Assembly (NCBI GenBank): GCA_030610515.1
Contig: JAUWRQ010000013.1
Span: forward strand, 1 to 9,961
Source of the DNA: Candidatus Eiseniibacteriota bacterium
GTDB taxonomy: Bacteria; Joyebacterota; Joyebacteria; Joyebacterales; Joyebacteraceae
Direction of reading: 5' to 3'
DNA: 9,961 nt
Under the pieces are notes generated by a model. The model saw only the letters and a list, made by a program, of their open reading frames with translations. It made no database searches and was not told the origin of the DNA. Each line of letters starts with the position of its first letter. The stretch's first letter is position 1. Shown one piece after another: positions 1 to 6,585 of this stretch. The position numbers and the translations under genes were made by a program.

Positions 1-2988
1 GACCAGTCTGCCGGCGCAGTCGTAGACGCCGATCGTCACGAAGCGGAGGCCGGTCTCGACCGAGTAGTGGATGCCGACCGCGCGCGTGGTGGGATTGGGT
101 ACGGGCGGATCGAGAGCGTTCTGCGGGAGCGGTTCCGGCACGTCCACGTCCCAGGGGCCGTGCGCGGTCTCGCCGCCCCACCGCTCGACGACCCTGAGCC
201 GATAGGAGTACGTCGAAGCCGGCTCGACCGTGTCGTCGACGAACGAGAACCTGCCGGCTTCGTTGGAGAGAATGAGCTCGTCGTTCAGTCGCGCGTACGT
301 ACTGCCCGGTCCGCCCGGGCCCAGCCCGCGCTCGATGTGGCACCCGGGCTGGCCGTCGGGTGGGTGGAGGTACCAGGTCAGAGCCACGGAGCGGGGCACG
401 GCGTCGATGTCGAAGAAGACGAGCTGCGACGGCTCCTGCCAGGCGGCCATTTCTGAAAGCAGCGCGTCCATCATGTCGCACGCGGGGTCGTCCTGCAGGT
501 AGTAGAACGGGAATCCGAAGTAGGCGAACATCCCCGTCCCGTCGTCCGCGTAGCGGACGGTCCCGCACGGCACGTCGTTGAGCGTCGGGTTCAGGAACGA
601 ATCGAACAGGTACACACGCCTGGTTCCGGAGGTCGGGCGGGCCGTCTCGCACCACGGAACGCCGCCGTGAAGCTCGTAGTTGTCGGCCCACTTACCGAGA
701 GAGTCGACCGGCACGTCCGGGAACGGCGAACCCGAGAGCGCCCATCCTCCGAGAAAGGCCCAACCGTACGCTTCGGGGTTCGATGCGTTCGTGCCGCTGC
801 CGGAGTTCGTCATGCTGTCGATGCCAACGTGCGTGCGGACGAATCCAGGCAGTGGGTCATCGGGATCGTAGAGATGCGGGTCGACCCCGAGGAACGCCGC
901 CATCGGAGAGAACCCCTCCAGTATGAAGTTCCCGCCCGCGCGCACATACCCCTCGATGTAGTGATAGGCGCTCTCGGCCTGGGCGTGTCTCAGGAACTCG
1001 AATCCCGGCCCGACGGTCCACACGACGCTCCTGTAGCGGCCCAGCTCGTCCATGCACGGCAGCGACGGGAGCCCGCCCTCCAGGTGCTCCAACGGGTCCC
1101 ACTCATCCCGCTCGTGCCCCAGGAACAGCTGGTCGTAGAACGCGTCGTGTGCGGCCTCCGGGACGCCGCCGCCGAACCAATCGTCGATGTGGAGAAGGGG
1201 CAGGTGCATCGGCGCCTGAGCCGGGCAAAGTCGGATGAAGCCGGAGGTGACCGCGCCCACGTCGTCGCGCGTGCGGAAGTGGACCACCCCATCGTTGGAC
1301 GAGGGGCGGAACACGAACGAGTGCGGAGACGCGCGCCACGGCTCCCACGCCGGCGGCTCGCCGAATCCGCAGGCGACCGAGTCCGCTCGGCCGCAGTAGC
1401 TCGACGCGTCCGCCTCGATGGTGAACTCGAGCAGCTCGTTCTCGTAGACGGATAGGGGGTCGGGCCATTCTGCGGGCGGCCACGCGACGGGCCCGCGGAA
1501 CGAGAGCTGTGCCGGCAGAAAGTTCGTGGCGACGGTCAGACCGGGGACGAAGGTGTCGCTGACCGAGAACGCGTGTATCGCGGGGGACGGGTCGGGGGCG
1601 CCCTCATCGTCGATGGCACGAACGCTGAAGAAATAGGCACCGGGATCCAGACCCTCGAACGTCACCGAGTGCCGGCCCACGCGAACGGGACGCCACACAG
1701 CCTGCTCGCCGATCTCCAGCAGGGAGTACTCGTGCTCGGCGACTTCGCCGTCGAAGTCGACCGACTCCCACTCGAACGTCGGCGACACGGTCACCACGTC
1801 GTGAGTAATGACGCAGTTCTCGACGAGCGTCGTTTCAGGGGGCAGGTTAGGGTCCTCTCCGATGAATCCAGCGACGGCCGCAGTCGCGACCACGTTCAGG
1901 GCCGTGATCGCGGTCGAGAACTCAACACTGAGATTCTCGATAACGTCGTCCCGCGTGTGCATGTAGGGAGACGACGGGTCGACCGCCGTGTCCAGCACGT
2001 TGTAGCCTGCCTCCCAGAAGCTGTTCTGGTCGCTCGCGCCGATCGGTTGGACCGTTGGCAGGAACTCGTAGTTCGTGTGAGCGGATGCGACGTCGCACAT
2101 CCACGCGGCAACTGAGAGGGAACTCGAGTCCGAGAACACGACGCCGTCGGGCTCCGGCGGCGAGTGGTAGCCTATGCAGTCCACGTTCAGGTAGAGGACA
2201 ATATCGAGCGATTCCGCGACTGCGTCCGCCACGAACGCGCGGCTTCCCCAAAGTCCCTCTTCCTCGGCCGACCAGCACGCGAAGATGATGCTGCGTTCCG
2301 TGTCGACGTCGGCGAGGACGCGGGCGGCCTCGAGCACGCAGGCCACCCCGGTGGCGTTGTCCTCGGCCCCGGGAGCCGGTGCATCCGGGTCGTCGAAGTT
2401 CTGAACCGTGACGGAGTCGTAGTGACCACCAAGGATGACGTGTTCGGAGGCTCGCGTCGTTCCAGCCTTGTAGGCGAGAACGTTGAACGCGTCCACGGAG
2501 TCCTGCCACGTCCATGTCCGGAACGAGTCCATTCGGACGTCCGAGTATCCGTATTCGAGAAACCGCTCCCGGATCCAGTGCCCGGCAGCCAGACAGGAAT
2601 CGGTCGTGACGTAGCGGGTGCCGAACGCCTCAAGGCGCTCGATGGTCGCCGTCACGTTTCGGACTCGCGTCGATTCGATGAGCGCGGATATCAGCGATTC
2701 GGGCGGGACCTCGAGAAGGACATCGCCTGCGGCGCGGGCCCGCGCTCGCGCCCCGGGCGTTGGCTCGTCCGGCGTGGAGACGTCCCCGCTCGTCACGGCG
2801 AGCGGCTCACGCCGCGTCGTCGGCGGGTCTGCGGGAGCCCGGGGGAGCGGATCCGGGGCTGCTGTTGCACCGAGGACCGTAGATGCCACGATCGACACGA
2901 CCGCGACGGCCACGACACTGAGGCGGGACGTCGCAGGGACGAAGCGCGACGAGGTGCCCACTCTTCTTGGATGTGTTCGTATGGTCAT
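1..2988 (-). CDS. Secreted M28-family zinc metallopeptidase with Ig/FnIII-like modules and a FlgD-like C-terminal domain (3' end cut by window)
   Basis: The frame is open over 996 codons and leaves the window at its left edge. Residues 1-22 are basic, 23-40 hydrophobic (LSVVAVAVVSIVASTVLG) and an Ala-rich stretch follows, so this is a signal peptide. Residues about 95-375 form an M28 aminopeptidase-like domain with all expected residues: H189 and D191 (GGHYDS), D210 (GAEDNATG), E242-E243 (SAEEEGLWGS; E242 catalytic base, E243 metal ligand), D270 (NVDCIGY) and H344 (PYMHTRDD). M28 enzymes bind two zinc ions and usually remove N-terminal residues from peptides. A FnIII-like module follows (about 381-470), then an Ig-like stretch, a Rossmann/GATase-like region (about 580-700, function unclear), a second FnIII-like module (about 855-945) and, from about 954, a FlgD-like sorting domain beginning near PVPNPTT. 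The product is probably exported and either cell-attached or released. An in-frame ATG at 3027 would add 13 residues, but the TATAAT box overlaps it, so 2988 is preferred; its ribosome-binding site is weak (GAAGG). Confidence 0.9.
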   Translation of the reverse strand, partial: MTIRTHPRRVGTSSRFVPATSRLSVVAVAVVSIVASTVLGATAAPDPLPRAPADPPTTRREPLAVTSGDVSTPDEPTPGARARARAAGDVLLEVPPESLISALIESTRVRNVTATIERLEAFGTRYVTTDSCLAAGHWIRERFLEYGYSDVRMDSFRTWTWQDSVDAFNVLAYKAGTTRASEHVILGGHYDSVTVQNFDDPDAPAPGAEDNATGVACVLEAARVLADVDTERSIIFACWSAEEEGLWGSRAFVADAVAESLDIVLYLNVDCIGYHSPPEPDGVVFSDSSSLSVAAWMCDVASAHTNYEFLPTVQPIGASDQNSFWEAGYNVLDTAVDPSSPYMHTRDDVIENLSVEFSTAITALNVVATAAVAGFIGEDPNLPPETTLVENCVITHDVVTVSPTFEWESVDFDGEVAEHEYSLLEIGEQAVWRPVRVGRHSVTFEGLDPGAYFFSVRAIDDEGAPDPSPAIHAFSVSDTFVPGLTVATNFLPAQLSFRGPVAWPPAEWPDPLSVYENELLEFTIEADASSYCGRADSVACGFGEPPAWEPWRASPHSFVFRPSSNDGVVHFRTRDDVGAVTSGFIRLCPAQAPMHLPLLHIDDWFGGGVPEAAHDAFYDQLFLGHERDEWDPLEHLEGGLPSLPCMDELGRYRSVVWTVGPGFEFLRHAQAESAYHYIEGYVRAGGNFILEGFSPMAAFLGVDPHLYDPDDPLPGFVRTHVGIDSMTNSGSGTNASNPEAYGWAFLGGWALSGSPFPDVPVDSLGKWADNYELHGGVPWCETARPTSGTRRVYLFDSFLNPTLNDVPCGTVRYADDGTGMFAYFGFPFYYLQDDPACDMMDALLSEMAAWQEPSQLVFFDIDAVPRSVALTWYLHPPDGQPGCHIERGLGPGGPGSTYARLNDELILSNEAGRFSFVDDTVEPASTYSYRLRVVERWGGETAHGPWDVDVPEPLPQNALDPPVPNPTTRAVGIHYSVETGLRFVTIGVYDCAGRLV

Positions 2989-3278
2989 CCGCGAGCCTTC
3001 AAGGGGGTGTCGGGAGCACGTCCTCATTATACACGTGTGATGCGTCAATCACACGCGGCGGCCGCGCCGGCATCGAACCGAGAGGACGCGGCTGCGTGAG
3101 CGCGGGGTTCATGACGGTGTGGGATGAGCGGAGCACCACCTCCCGCGCGTCGCCCCAACGACGGAGCGCCGCAGGGCATTTCCCGCAGCGCTTCGGGCAT
3201 CGCGATCGTCGGGAACTAGGTGCGTCGGTTGACCGTCGACCGGACAGTGGAGTCCCCGGGCGAGACCGACGGGCGACA
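2989..3278. other. Intergenic region between the peptidase and GEVED-like genes
   Basis: These 290 bp contain no convincing gene; the frames that cross it are Arg/Ser/Pro-rich shadows of the neighbouring genes. It holds the predicted peptidase promoter and palindrome at 3026-3055. No strong hairpin followed by a T-run was found downstream of the GEVED-like gene on the minus strand, so read-through from that gene into the peptidase cannot be excluded. Confidence 0.6.
3026..3055 (-). promoter_or_regulatory. Predicted peptidase promoter -10 box and overlapping-region operator palindrome
   Basis: On the minus strand a perfect TATAAT lies at 3031-3026, conspicuous in this GC-rich DNA. It would place the transcript start near 3019 and give a leader of about 30 nt before the ATG at 2988. 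Immediately upstream is a perfect inverted repeat, CGTGTGAT (3034-3041) and ATCACACG (3048-3055), separated by 6 bp. It contains TGTGA and TCACA half-sites 8 bp apart, like one spacing class of CRP/FNR-family sites. No good -35 sits 17 bp upstream, as expected if an activator helps; the TTGACG inside the palindrome is only 11 bp from the -10. The role is inferred. Confidence 0.45.
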
Positions 3279-4100
3279 CTAGCGATACAGACCTTTGAGC
3301 GTTCCCCAGGACTCGGTCTCGGTCGGGGTCGGGTCGTGGATCTCCAGGAGATAGTCCTCCGTCTCTCCGTCCTCGAATGACCCTGAGCCGTCCCAGCCGC
3401 TTCCGACCAGAGCCTCGCTGATCGTGAACCTGCACCAGACGAACTGGTCATTGGGTCCGATCAGGAACGAGGGCGGGGGAATCGGCAGGCCTGAGAGCGG
3501 TCCGCCGTAACCTATGGGCACGGGGTGGTCGACGAGGATATGCTCCGCGGCCGGGCCGATCCCGGGGCAGTTGGAGCTCCCGGCCCACGTGCCGCTCTGG
3601 TCCCAGTCCATGAGGACGTTGACATATCCGACGCACGGCATGGTGTTCGTCACCATGATGTCGATGTCGATGCCCCATTGGGCGACCGTGCAGATGTTGC
3701 CGAGCGGGAAGCCTGTGGCCTGCGGGCACGGCACGACGTTGAGCGTCGCGTCGATCGTGTACGGGTCGGGGAACATCAATCCCGCATCATCGACGAAGCA
3801 CTCGTCCGCGTCGTACGGCGGGAAATTCGGGCAGTTCGAGGCGTTTCCGTCGAACTCGAAGTCGAAAAGCGTGGGTGTTCCGGGGAAGTGGGCCCAGCAG
3901 AGCGGCCCGTGATACACGATTCCGGCGGGCCCCACCCCCGCGCACGTGGGGAACTGGCCGGTGACCGGTACGATCAGGAACGGGTAGGCGACTGAACCCT
4001 CGGGAGCATCGCCCCACTCGCCTTCCATCTGCGCGCAGGCGGTTCCAACGGGCGACATCACCAGAGCCGCCACCAGTGCTGCGAAGAGTAGCCGGTTCAT
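3279..4100 (-). CDS. Secreted cysteine-rich protein with GEVED-like C-terminal region
   Basis: This is a 273-residue protein of unknown function. Residues 1-23 are a signal peptide (MNRLLFAALVAALVMS, then a TACA|Q cleavage site; the residue three before C22 is Gly, so it is not a good lipobox). The mature part has nine cysteines (53, 68, 90, 101, 125, 137, 156, 178, 223), suggesting disulfides outside the cytoplasm. Residues 159-168 (YVNVLMDWDQ) and 243-251 (EDGETEDYL) match the pattern of GEVED domains, beta-sandwich modules of secreted proteins in which a YVNVWIDWNQDG-like strand is followed by a G-E-x-E-D-Y motif. The chain ends in ESWGTLKGLYR, a basic-aromatic tail. The start at 4100 is chosen over an in-frame ATG at 4193 because it begins the signal peptide and has GGAGG about 11 nt upstream. 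Its own promoter is predicted at 4220-4248. The GEVED assignment is moderate; secretion is near certain. Confidence 0.85.
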   Translation of the reverse strand: MNRLLFAALVAALVMSPVGTACAQMEGEWGDAPEGSVAYPFLIVPVTGQFPTCAGVGPAGIVYHGPLCWAHFPGTPTLFDFEFDGNASNCPNFPPYDADECFVDDAGLMFPDPYTIDATLNVVPCPQATGFPLGNICTVAQWGIDIDIMVTNTMPCVGYVNVLMDWDQSGTWAGSSNCPGIGPAAEHILVDHPVPIGYGGPLSGLPIPPPSFLIGPNDQFVWCRFTISEALVGSGWDGSGSFEDGETEDYLLEIHDPTPTETESWGTLKGLYR

Positions 4101-4131
4101 GGTCTGCCTGACCTCCATTTCCTCGCGACTC

Positions 4132-4153
4132 GTGCGGACGAAGGCGTCCGCAC
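4132..4153 (-). promoter_or_regulatory. Perfect 9-bp hairpin in the leader of the GEVED-like gene
   Basis: GTGCGGACG (4132-4140) and CGTCCGCAC (4145-4153) are exact inverted complements around a 4-nt loop. In the minus-strand transcript the loop reads CCTT. It lies about 31 nt upstream of the start codon, just before the GGAGG ribosome-binding site, and within the leader predicted from the promoter at 4220-4248. There is no T-run after it, so it is not an intrinsic terminator. A role in mRNA stability, translation control or protein binding is possible but inferred. Confidence 0.5.
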
Positions 4154-4219
4154 CATCGTGCGTGACTCCGACACCTGATGCGCTTGAGCACATGGCTCAC
4201 ATTCACGAACCTCTGGTGG

Positions 4220-4248
4220 AGCGTACTCGCGGAGCCACGCATCGTCAA
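4220..4248 (-). promoter_or_regulatory. Predicted sigma70-type promoter of the GEVED-like gene
   Basis: On the minus strand TTGACG (4248-4243, five of six matches to TTGACA) is separated by exactly 17 bp from TACGCT (4225-4220, three of six matches to TATAAT). The start would be near 4213, giving a leader of about 113 nt. The -35 box sits inside a small inverted repeat, CGCAT and ATGCG around TGACG. The promoter is predicted by pattern only, and the -10 is weak. Confidence 0.4.
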
Positions 4249-4275
4249 TGCGATTCCAGAGGGAGCCCACGCGGC

Positions 4276-4304
4276 TTGAATGCCACGCGCGTAGCTGCTA
4301 AACT
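4276..4304 (+). promoter_or_regulatory. Predicted sigma70-type promoter of the moxR-DUF58-bat operon
   Basis: TTGAAT (4276-4281) and TAAACT (4299-4304) each match four of six consensus bases and are separated by exactly 17 bp. The start would be near 4311, leaving a leader of about 200 nt before the moxR ATG. It is back to back with the minus-strand promoter; the two -35 boxes are 27 bp apart, so one regulator could act on both. The prediction rests on pattern and position only. Confidence 0.45.
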
Positions 4305-4442
4305 GTGCCCAGCCGCTCGTGTCGAATCCGCGGGTGGCCGAGAGGAGCCACTTTCACTGAAACCGCGGCGCGGGGCCTTGGGAAGGTCCGGCGCGGCGGA
4401 TTAGTGCATTCCGGCGTCGGGGACTCGCGGCGCCGCTCACCC

Positions 4443-4464
4443 GGCCGCGGCAACGGCTGCGGCC
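4443..4464 (+). promoter_or_regulatory. Strong hairpin in the moxR leader
   Basis: GGCCGCGGC (4443-4451) pairs with GCTGCGGCC (4456-4464) over 9 bp with one G-T pair and an AACG loop. A second, weaker 5-bp stem follows at 4470-4474/4482-4486. Both lie in the predicted 200-nt leader, whose remaining sequence (4311-4511) shows no gene and no recognisable riboswitch. No T-run follows, so it is not a standard terminator. Confidence 0.45.
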
Positions 4465-4511
4465 CGTCTGTCGGAGTCCGACCGACGACGTCCCGGCGGA
4501 ACGAGGAACCA

Positions 4512-5513
4512 ATGAGCGACGAGACGAGAAGGCACGGCGGAGACATCGAAGCGATCGAGGCTCTCTCGAGGGCGCGCGAGAAGATCCTCGGTGAGATGCG
4601 GAAGGTCATCGTGGGGCAGAACGGGGTCATCGAGGAACTCCTGACGGCGATCCTCTCAAACGGCCACAGCCTCCTGATCGGCGTGCCGGGGCTCGCCAAG
4701 ACGCTCATGGTGAGCACGCTCGCTACGGCGCTCGACCTCACCTTCAAGCGCGTCCAGTTCACGCCCGACCTGATGCCTTCCGACATCACCGGTACGGACA
4801 TCATCGAGGAAGACCCGGCGACCCACGCGCGCAGCTTCAAGTTCATTCGCGGCCCGGTCTTCGCCAACATCATCCTCGCCGACGAGATCAACCGGACGCC
4901 GCCGAAGACACAGGCCGCGCTCCTCCAGGCAATGCAGGAGAAGGAAGTGACGTCCGGCGGCAACACGTATCCGCTCGACCTTCCGTTCTTCGTTCTCGCG
5001 ACACAGAACCCCATCGAGCTCGAAGGGACCTACCCCCTTCCAGAGGCACAGCTCGACAGGTTCATGTTCAGCATCCACGTGGGATATCCGAGCGCGGCGG
5101 AGGAGAAGGAGATCGTCGAGTCGACCACGAGCGCGTATGCACCCGACGTCCAGACCATCCTGGGCGCCGCCGACATCCTCGAGCTGCAGAGGCTTGTGCG
5201 CCGAGTGCCGGTTCCGGAGCACGTGCTCGAGTTCGCGGTCAGGCTGGCAAGGAGGACGCGTCCCTCGGGCGACTCGCCCGACTATGTGCGGAACTGGGTC
5301 TCGTGGGGGGCGGGCCCCAGAGCGTCCCAGTATCTGACCCTCGGCGCCAAGACGCGCGCGATTCTCAGAGGCAAGTACGCGCCGGAGACGGAAGACGTCC
5401 GCGCGGTCGCCCAATCCGTGCTACGGCATCGCATCGTCACGAACTTCAACGCCGAAGCGGACGGGGTCTCGGCGGGCGACGTCGTGGAGCGCCTCATCTC
5501 CGACGCGGCGTGA
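4512..5513 (+). CDS. moxR: MoxR-family AAA+ ATPase
   Basis: This is a 333-residue cytoplasmic ATPase of the MoxR group, a normal full length. Visible motifs are Walker A GVPGLAKT (57-64), Walker B ILADEIN (121-127, D124-E125), the PDLMPSDITG segment (85-94), sensor 1 in LATQNPIE (N166), the arginine finger in LPEAQLDRF (R183) and sensor 2 in WGAGPRASQ (R270). MoxR ATPases are thought to act as chaperones that help fold or activate VWA-domain partners encoded nearby; here these would be the DUF58 and Bat-like proteins downstream. The ATG at 4512 is chosen because homology begins directly after it and a GAGGA lies a few bases upstream; the in-frame extension upstream is Arg/Gly-rich and looks untranslated. 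It is the first gene of the plus-strand operon, 115 bp before the DUF58 start. Its client proteins are inferred from context. Confidence 0.95.
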   Translation: MSDETRRHGGDIEAIEALSRAREKILGEMRKVIVGQNGVIEELLTAILSNGHSLLIGVPGLAKTLMVSTLATALDLTFKRVQFTPDLMPSDITGTDIIEEDPATHARSFKFIRGPVFANIILADEINRTPPKTQAALLQAMQEKEVTSGGNTYPLDLPFFVLATQNPIELEGTYPLPEAQLDRFMFSIHVGYPSAAEEKEIVESTTSAYAPDVQTILGAADILELQRLVRRVPVPEHVLEFAVRLARRTRPSGDSPDYVRNWVSWGAGPRASQYLTLGAKTRAILRGKYAPETEDVRAVAQSVLRHRIVTNFNAEADGVSAGDVVERLISDAA

Positions 5514-5538
5514 TCGACGGACGGCACGGAGCGACCAT

Positions 5539-5600
5539 GCCTTCCCCGCCCGGCGAGTTCTGCTCGCAAGGCGAGCGGTGTCTGAGCCGGAGGGGAAGGC
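5539..5600 (+). promoter_or_regulatory. Nested stem-loop between moxR and the DUF58 gene
   Basis: The outer arms GCCTTCCCC (5539-5547, continuing CCCGGC to 5554) and GCCGGAGGGGAAGGC (5586-5600) pair over about 15 bp with one bulged or mismatched base. Inside is a second hairpin, GCTCGC (5562-5567) and GCGAGC (5571-5576), with a 3-nt AAG loop. The right arm ends 28 nt before the DUF58 ATG and contains a GGAGGGG tract that could otherwise resemble a ribosome-binding site. No T-run follows. It could shape differential expression of moxR and the DUF58 gene by RNA processing, or be one copy of a dispersed palindromic repeat. Confidence 0.6.
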
Positions 5601-5628
5601 AGGGCCGCTCCAAGAAAGACAGGAGCTC

Positions 5629-6528
5629 ATGCCTGACGAGTCCTACAGACGCTTCCTCGACCCCACCGTCGTCTCGAAGCTCGCGACGATGGAGCTTCGC
5701 GCGCGGCTCGTCGTCGAGGGTTTCGTGACGGGGCTACACAAGAGCCCGTACAAAGGATTCAGCGTCGAGTTCGCCGAGCACCGCCAGTACATGCCGGGCG
5801 ATCCCCTGAAACACATCGACGGGAAGGTCTACGGGAAGACCGACAGGTTCTACGTGAAGGAGTACGAGGAGGAGACGAACCTCAGAGGCTACGTCCTGCT
5901 CGATGCGAGCGCGTCGATGGCCTACTCGTCGGAAGGGATATCCAAGCTCGAATACTCGCGCTACCTGGCGGCCGCTCTCGTCTACCTGATGTTGAAGCAG
6001 CAGGATTCGGTGGGGCTGCTCGTCTTCGACCAGGAGATACGCGAGTTCCTCCCGCCGCGGGCCCACCCCCGCCAGCTTCACGTTCTTCTGTCGGCGCTGG
6101 CCGCCGCCGCGCCATCGTCTTCTACGGACATCGGCCTGGTCATACACGACCTAGCGCGACGGATGAGAAAACGAGGGCTCGTCATCCTCATATCCGACCT
6201 CCTGGACGACCCCGCGGACATCCTTCCGGGACTCAAGCACTTCAGGCACATGCGTCACGAGGTCGTCGTGTTCCACGTGCTGGATCCGAGGGAGACCGAG
6301 TTCGACTTCGACGTGGACGCGACGTTCCGCGACATGGAGACGGGTGAGCTCATGACGACTGAGCCCTTCTCCATCAGAGGTGACTACAGGAACGCGGTGC
6401 GGGATTGGATGACGATGCTGCGGCGGGAATGCGCCGAAAGCAGGATCGACTACGTTCCGGTGCTCACGTCGACGCCGTACGATCGTGCTCTGTTCTCGTA
6501 TCTCGAGAAGAGAAAACGCTTAGGTTAG
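5629..6528 (+). CDS. DUF58 family protein with VWA-like MIDAS
   Basis: This is a 299-residue soluble protein of the DUF58 family, usually encoded next to moxR. The N-terminal region carries the family's signature: LRARLVVEGFVTGLHKSPYKG (residues 23-43), EFAEHRQYMPGD (47-58), then KHIDGKVYGKTDR and YVKEYEEETNL (75-85). A VWA-like fold follows with a complete metal-binding site: D92-x-S94-x-S96 (LLDASASM), T166 (SSSTDIG) and D190 (LVILISDLLDD). No membrane segment is seen, so it should be cytoplasmic or peripheral. Such proteins are thought to work with MoxR and Bat-like proteins in envelope-related complexes, but the exact reaction is unknown. One oddity is G65 in IDGK where the family normally has Trp (IDWK). 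The ATG at 5629 is preferred because homologues begin near SYRRFLDP and AGGAG lies 3 nt upstream (short spacing); an in-frame GTG at 5578 would add 17 residues but sits inside the nested stem. Confidence 0.93.
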   Translation: MPDESYRRFLDPTVVSKLATMELRARLVVEGFVTGLHKSPYKGFSVEFAEHRQYMPGDPLKHIDGKVYGKTDRFYVKEYEEETNLRGYVLLDASASMAYSSEGISKLEYSRYLAAALVYLMLKQQDSVGLLVFDQEIREFLPPRAHPRQLHVLLSALAAAAPSSSTDIGLVIHDLARRMRKRGLVILISDLLDDPADILPGLKHFRHMRHEVVVFHVLDPRETEFDFDVDATFRDMETGELMTTEPFSIRGDYRNAVRDWMTMLRRECAESRIDYVPVLTSTPYDRALFSYLEKRKRLG

Positions 6529-6573
6529 CCCCGCAGCGACGTCCTCCCCGGGCGTCGAGGCCGGAATGATCGC

Positions 6574-6578
6574 AGGAG
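6574..6578 (+). promoter_or_regulatory. Ribosome-binding site that fixes the TTG start of the Bat-like gene
   Basis: AGGAG ends 7 nt before the TTG at 6586. The hydrophobic BatA-type N-terminus (NFTFLNAAFLFGALAAL) begins directly after this codon. No nearby ATG or GTG serves the reading frame as well, so TTG is the supported start. Confidence 0.75.
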
Positions 6579-6585
6579 TCGCTCG

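Noticed and set aside
667..1455. 262-codon open frame on the plus strand
   Set aside because: Antisense to the M28 peptidase gene, low-complexity Arg/Val/Glu composition, no domain signature.
3044..3049. TTGACG on the minus strand as the -35 box of the peptidase promoter
   Set aside because: It is only 11 bp from the TATAAT, too short for a sigma70 promoter; it is treated as part of the palindrome.
2164..3099. 311-codon open frame on the plus strand
   Set aside because: Antisense to the peptidase catalytic domain, whose zinc ligands are all intact on the minus strand.
3100..3278. Intrinsic terminator after the GEVED-like gene
   Set aside because: Only weak GC stems without a T-run are present on the minus strand.
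5538..5728. Small gene starting at the ATG within the moxR-DUF58 gap
   Set aside because: The product is Ser/Arg-rich, overlaps the start of the DUF58 gene out of frame, has no ribosome-binding site, and its start lies in the stem-loop.
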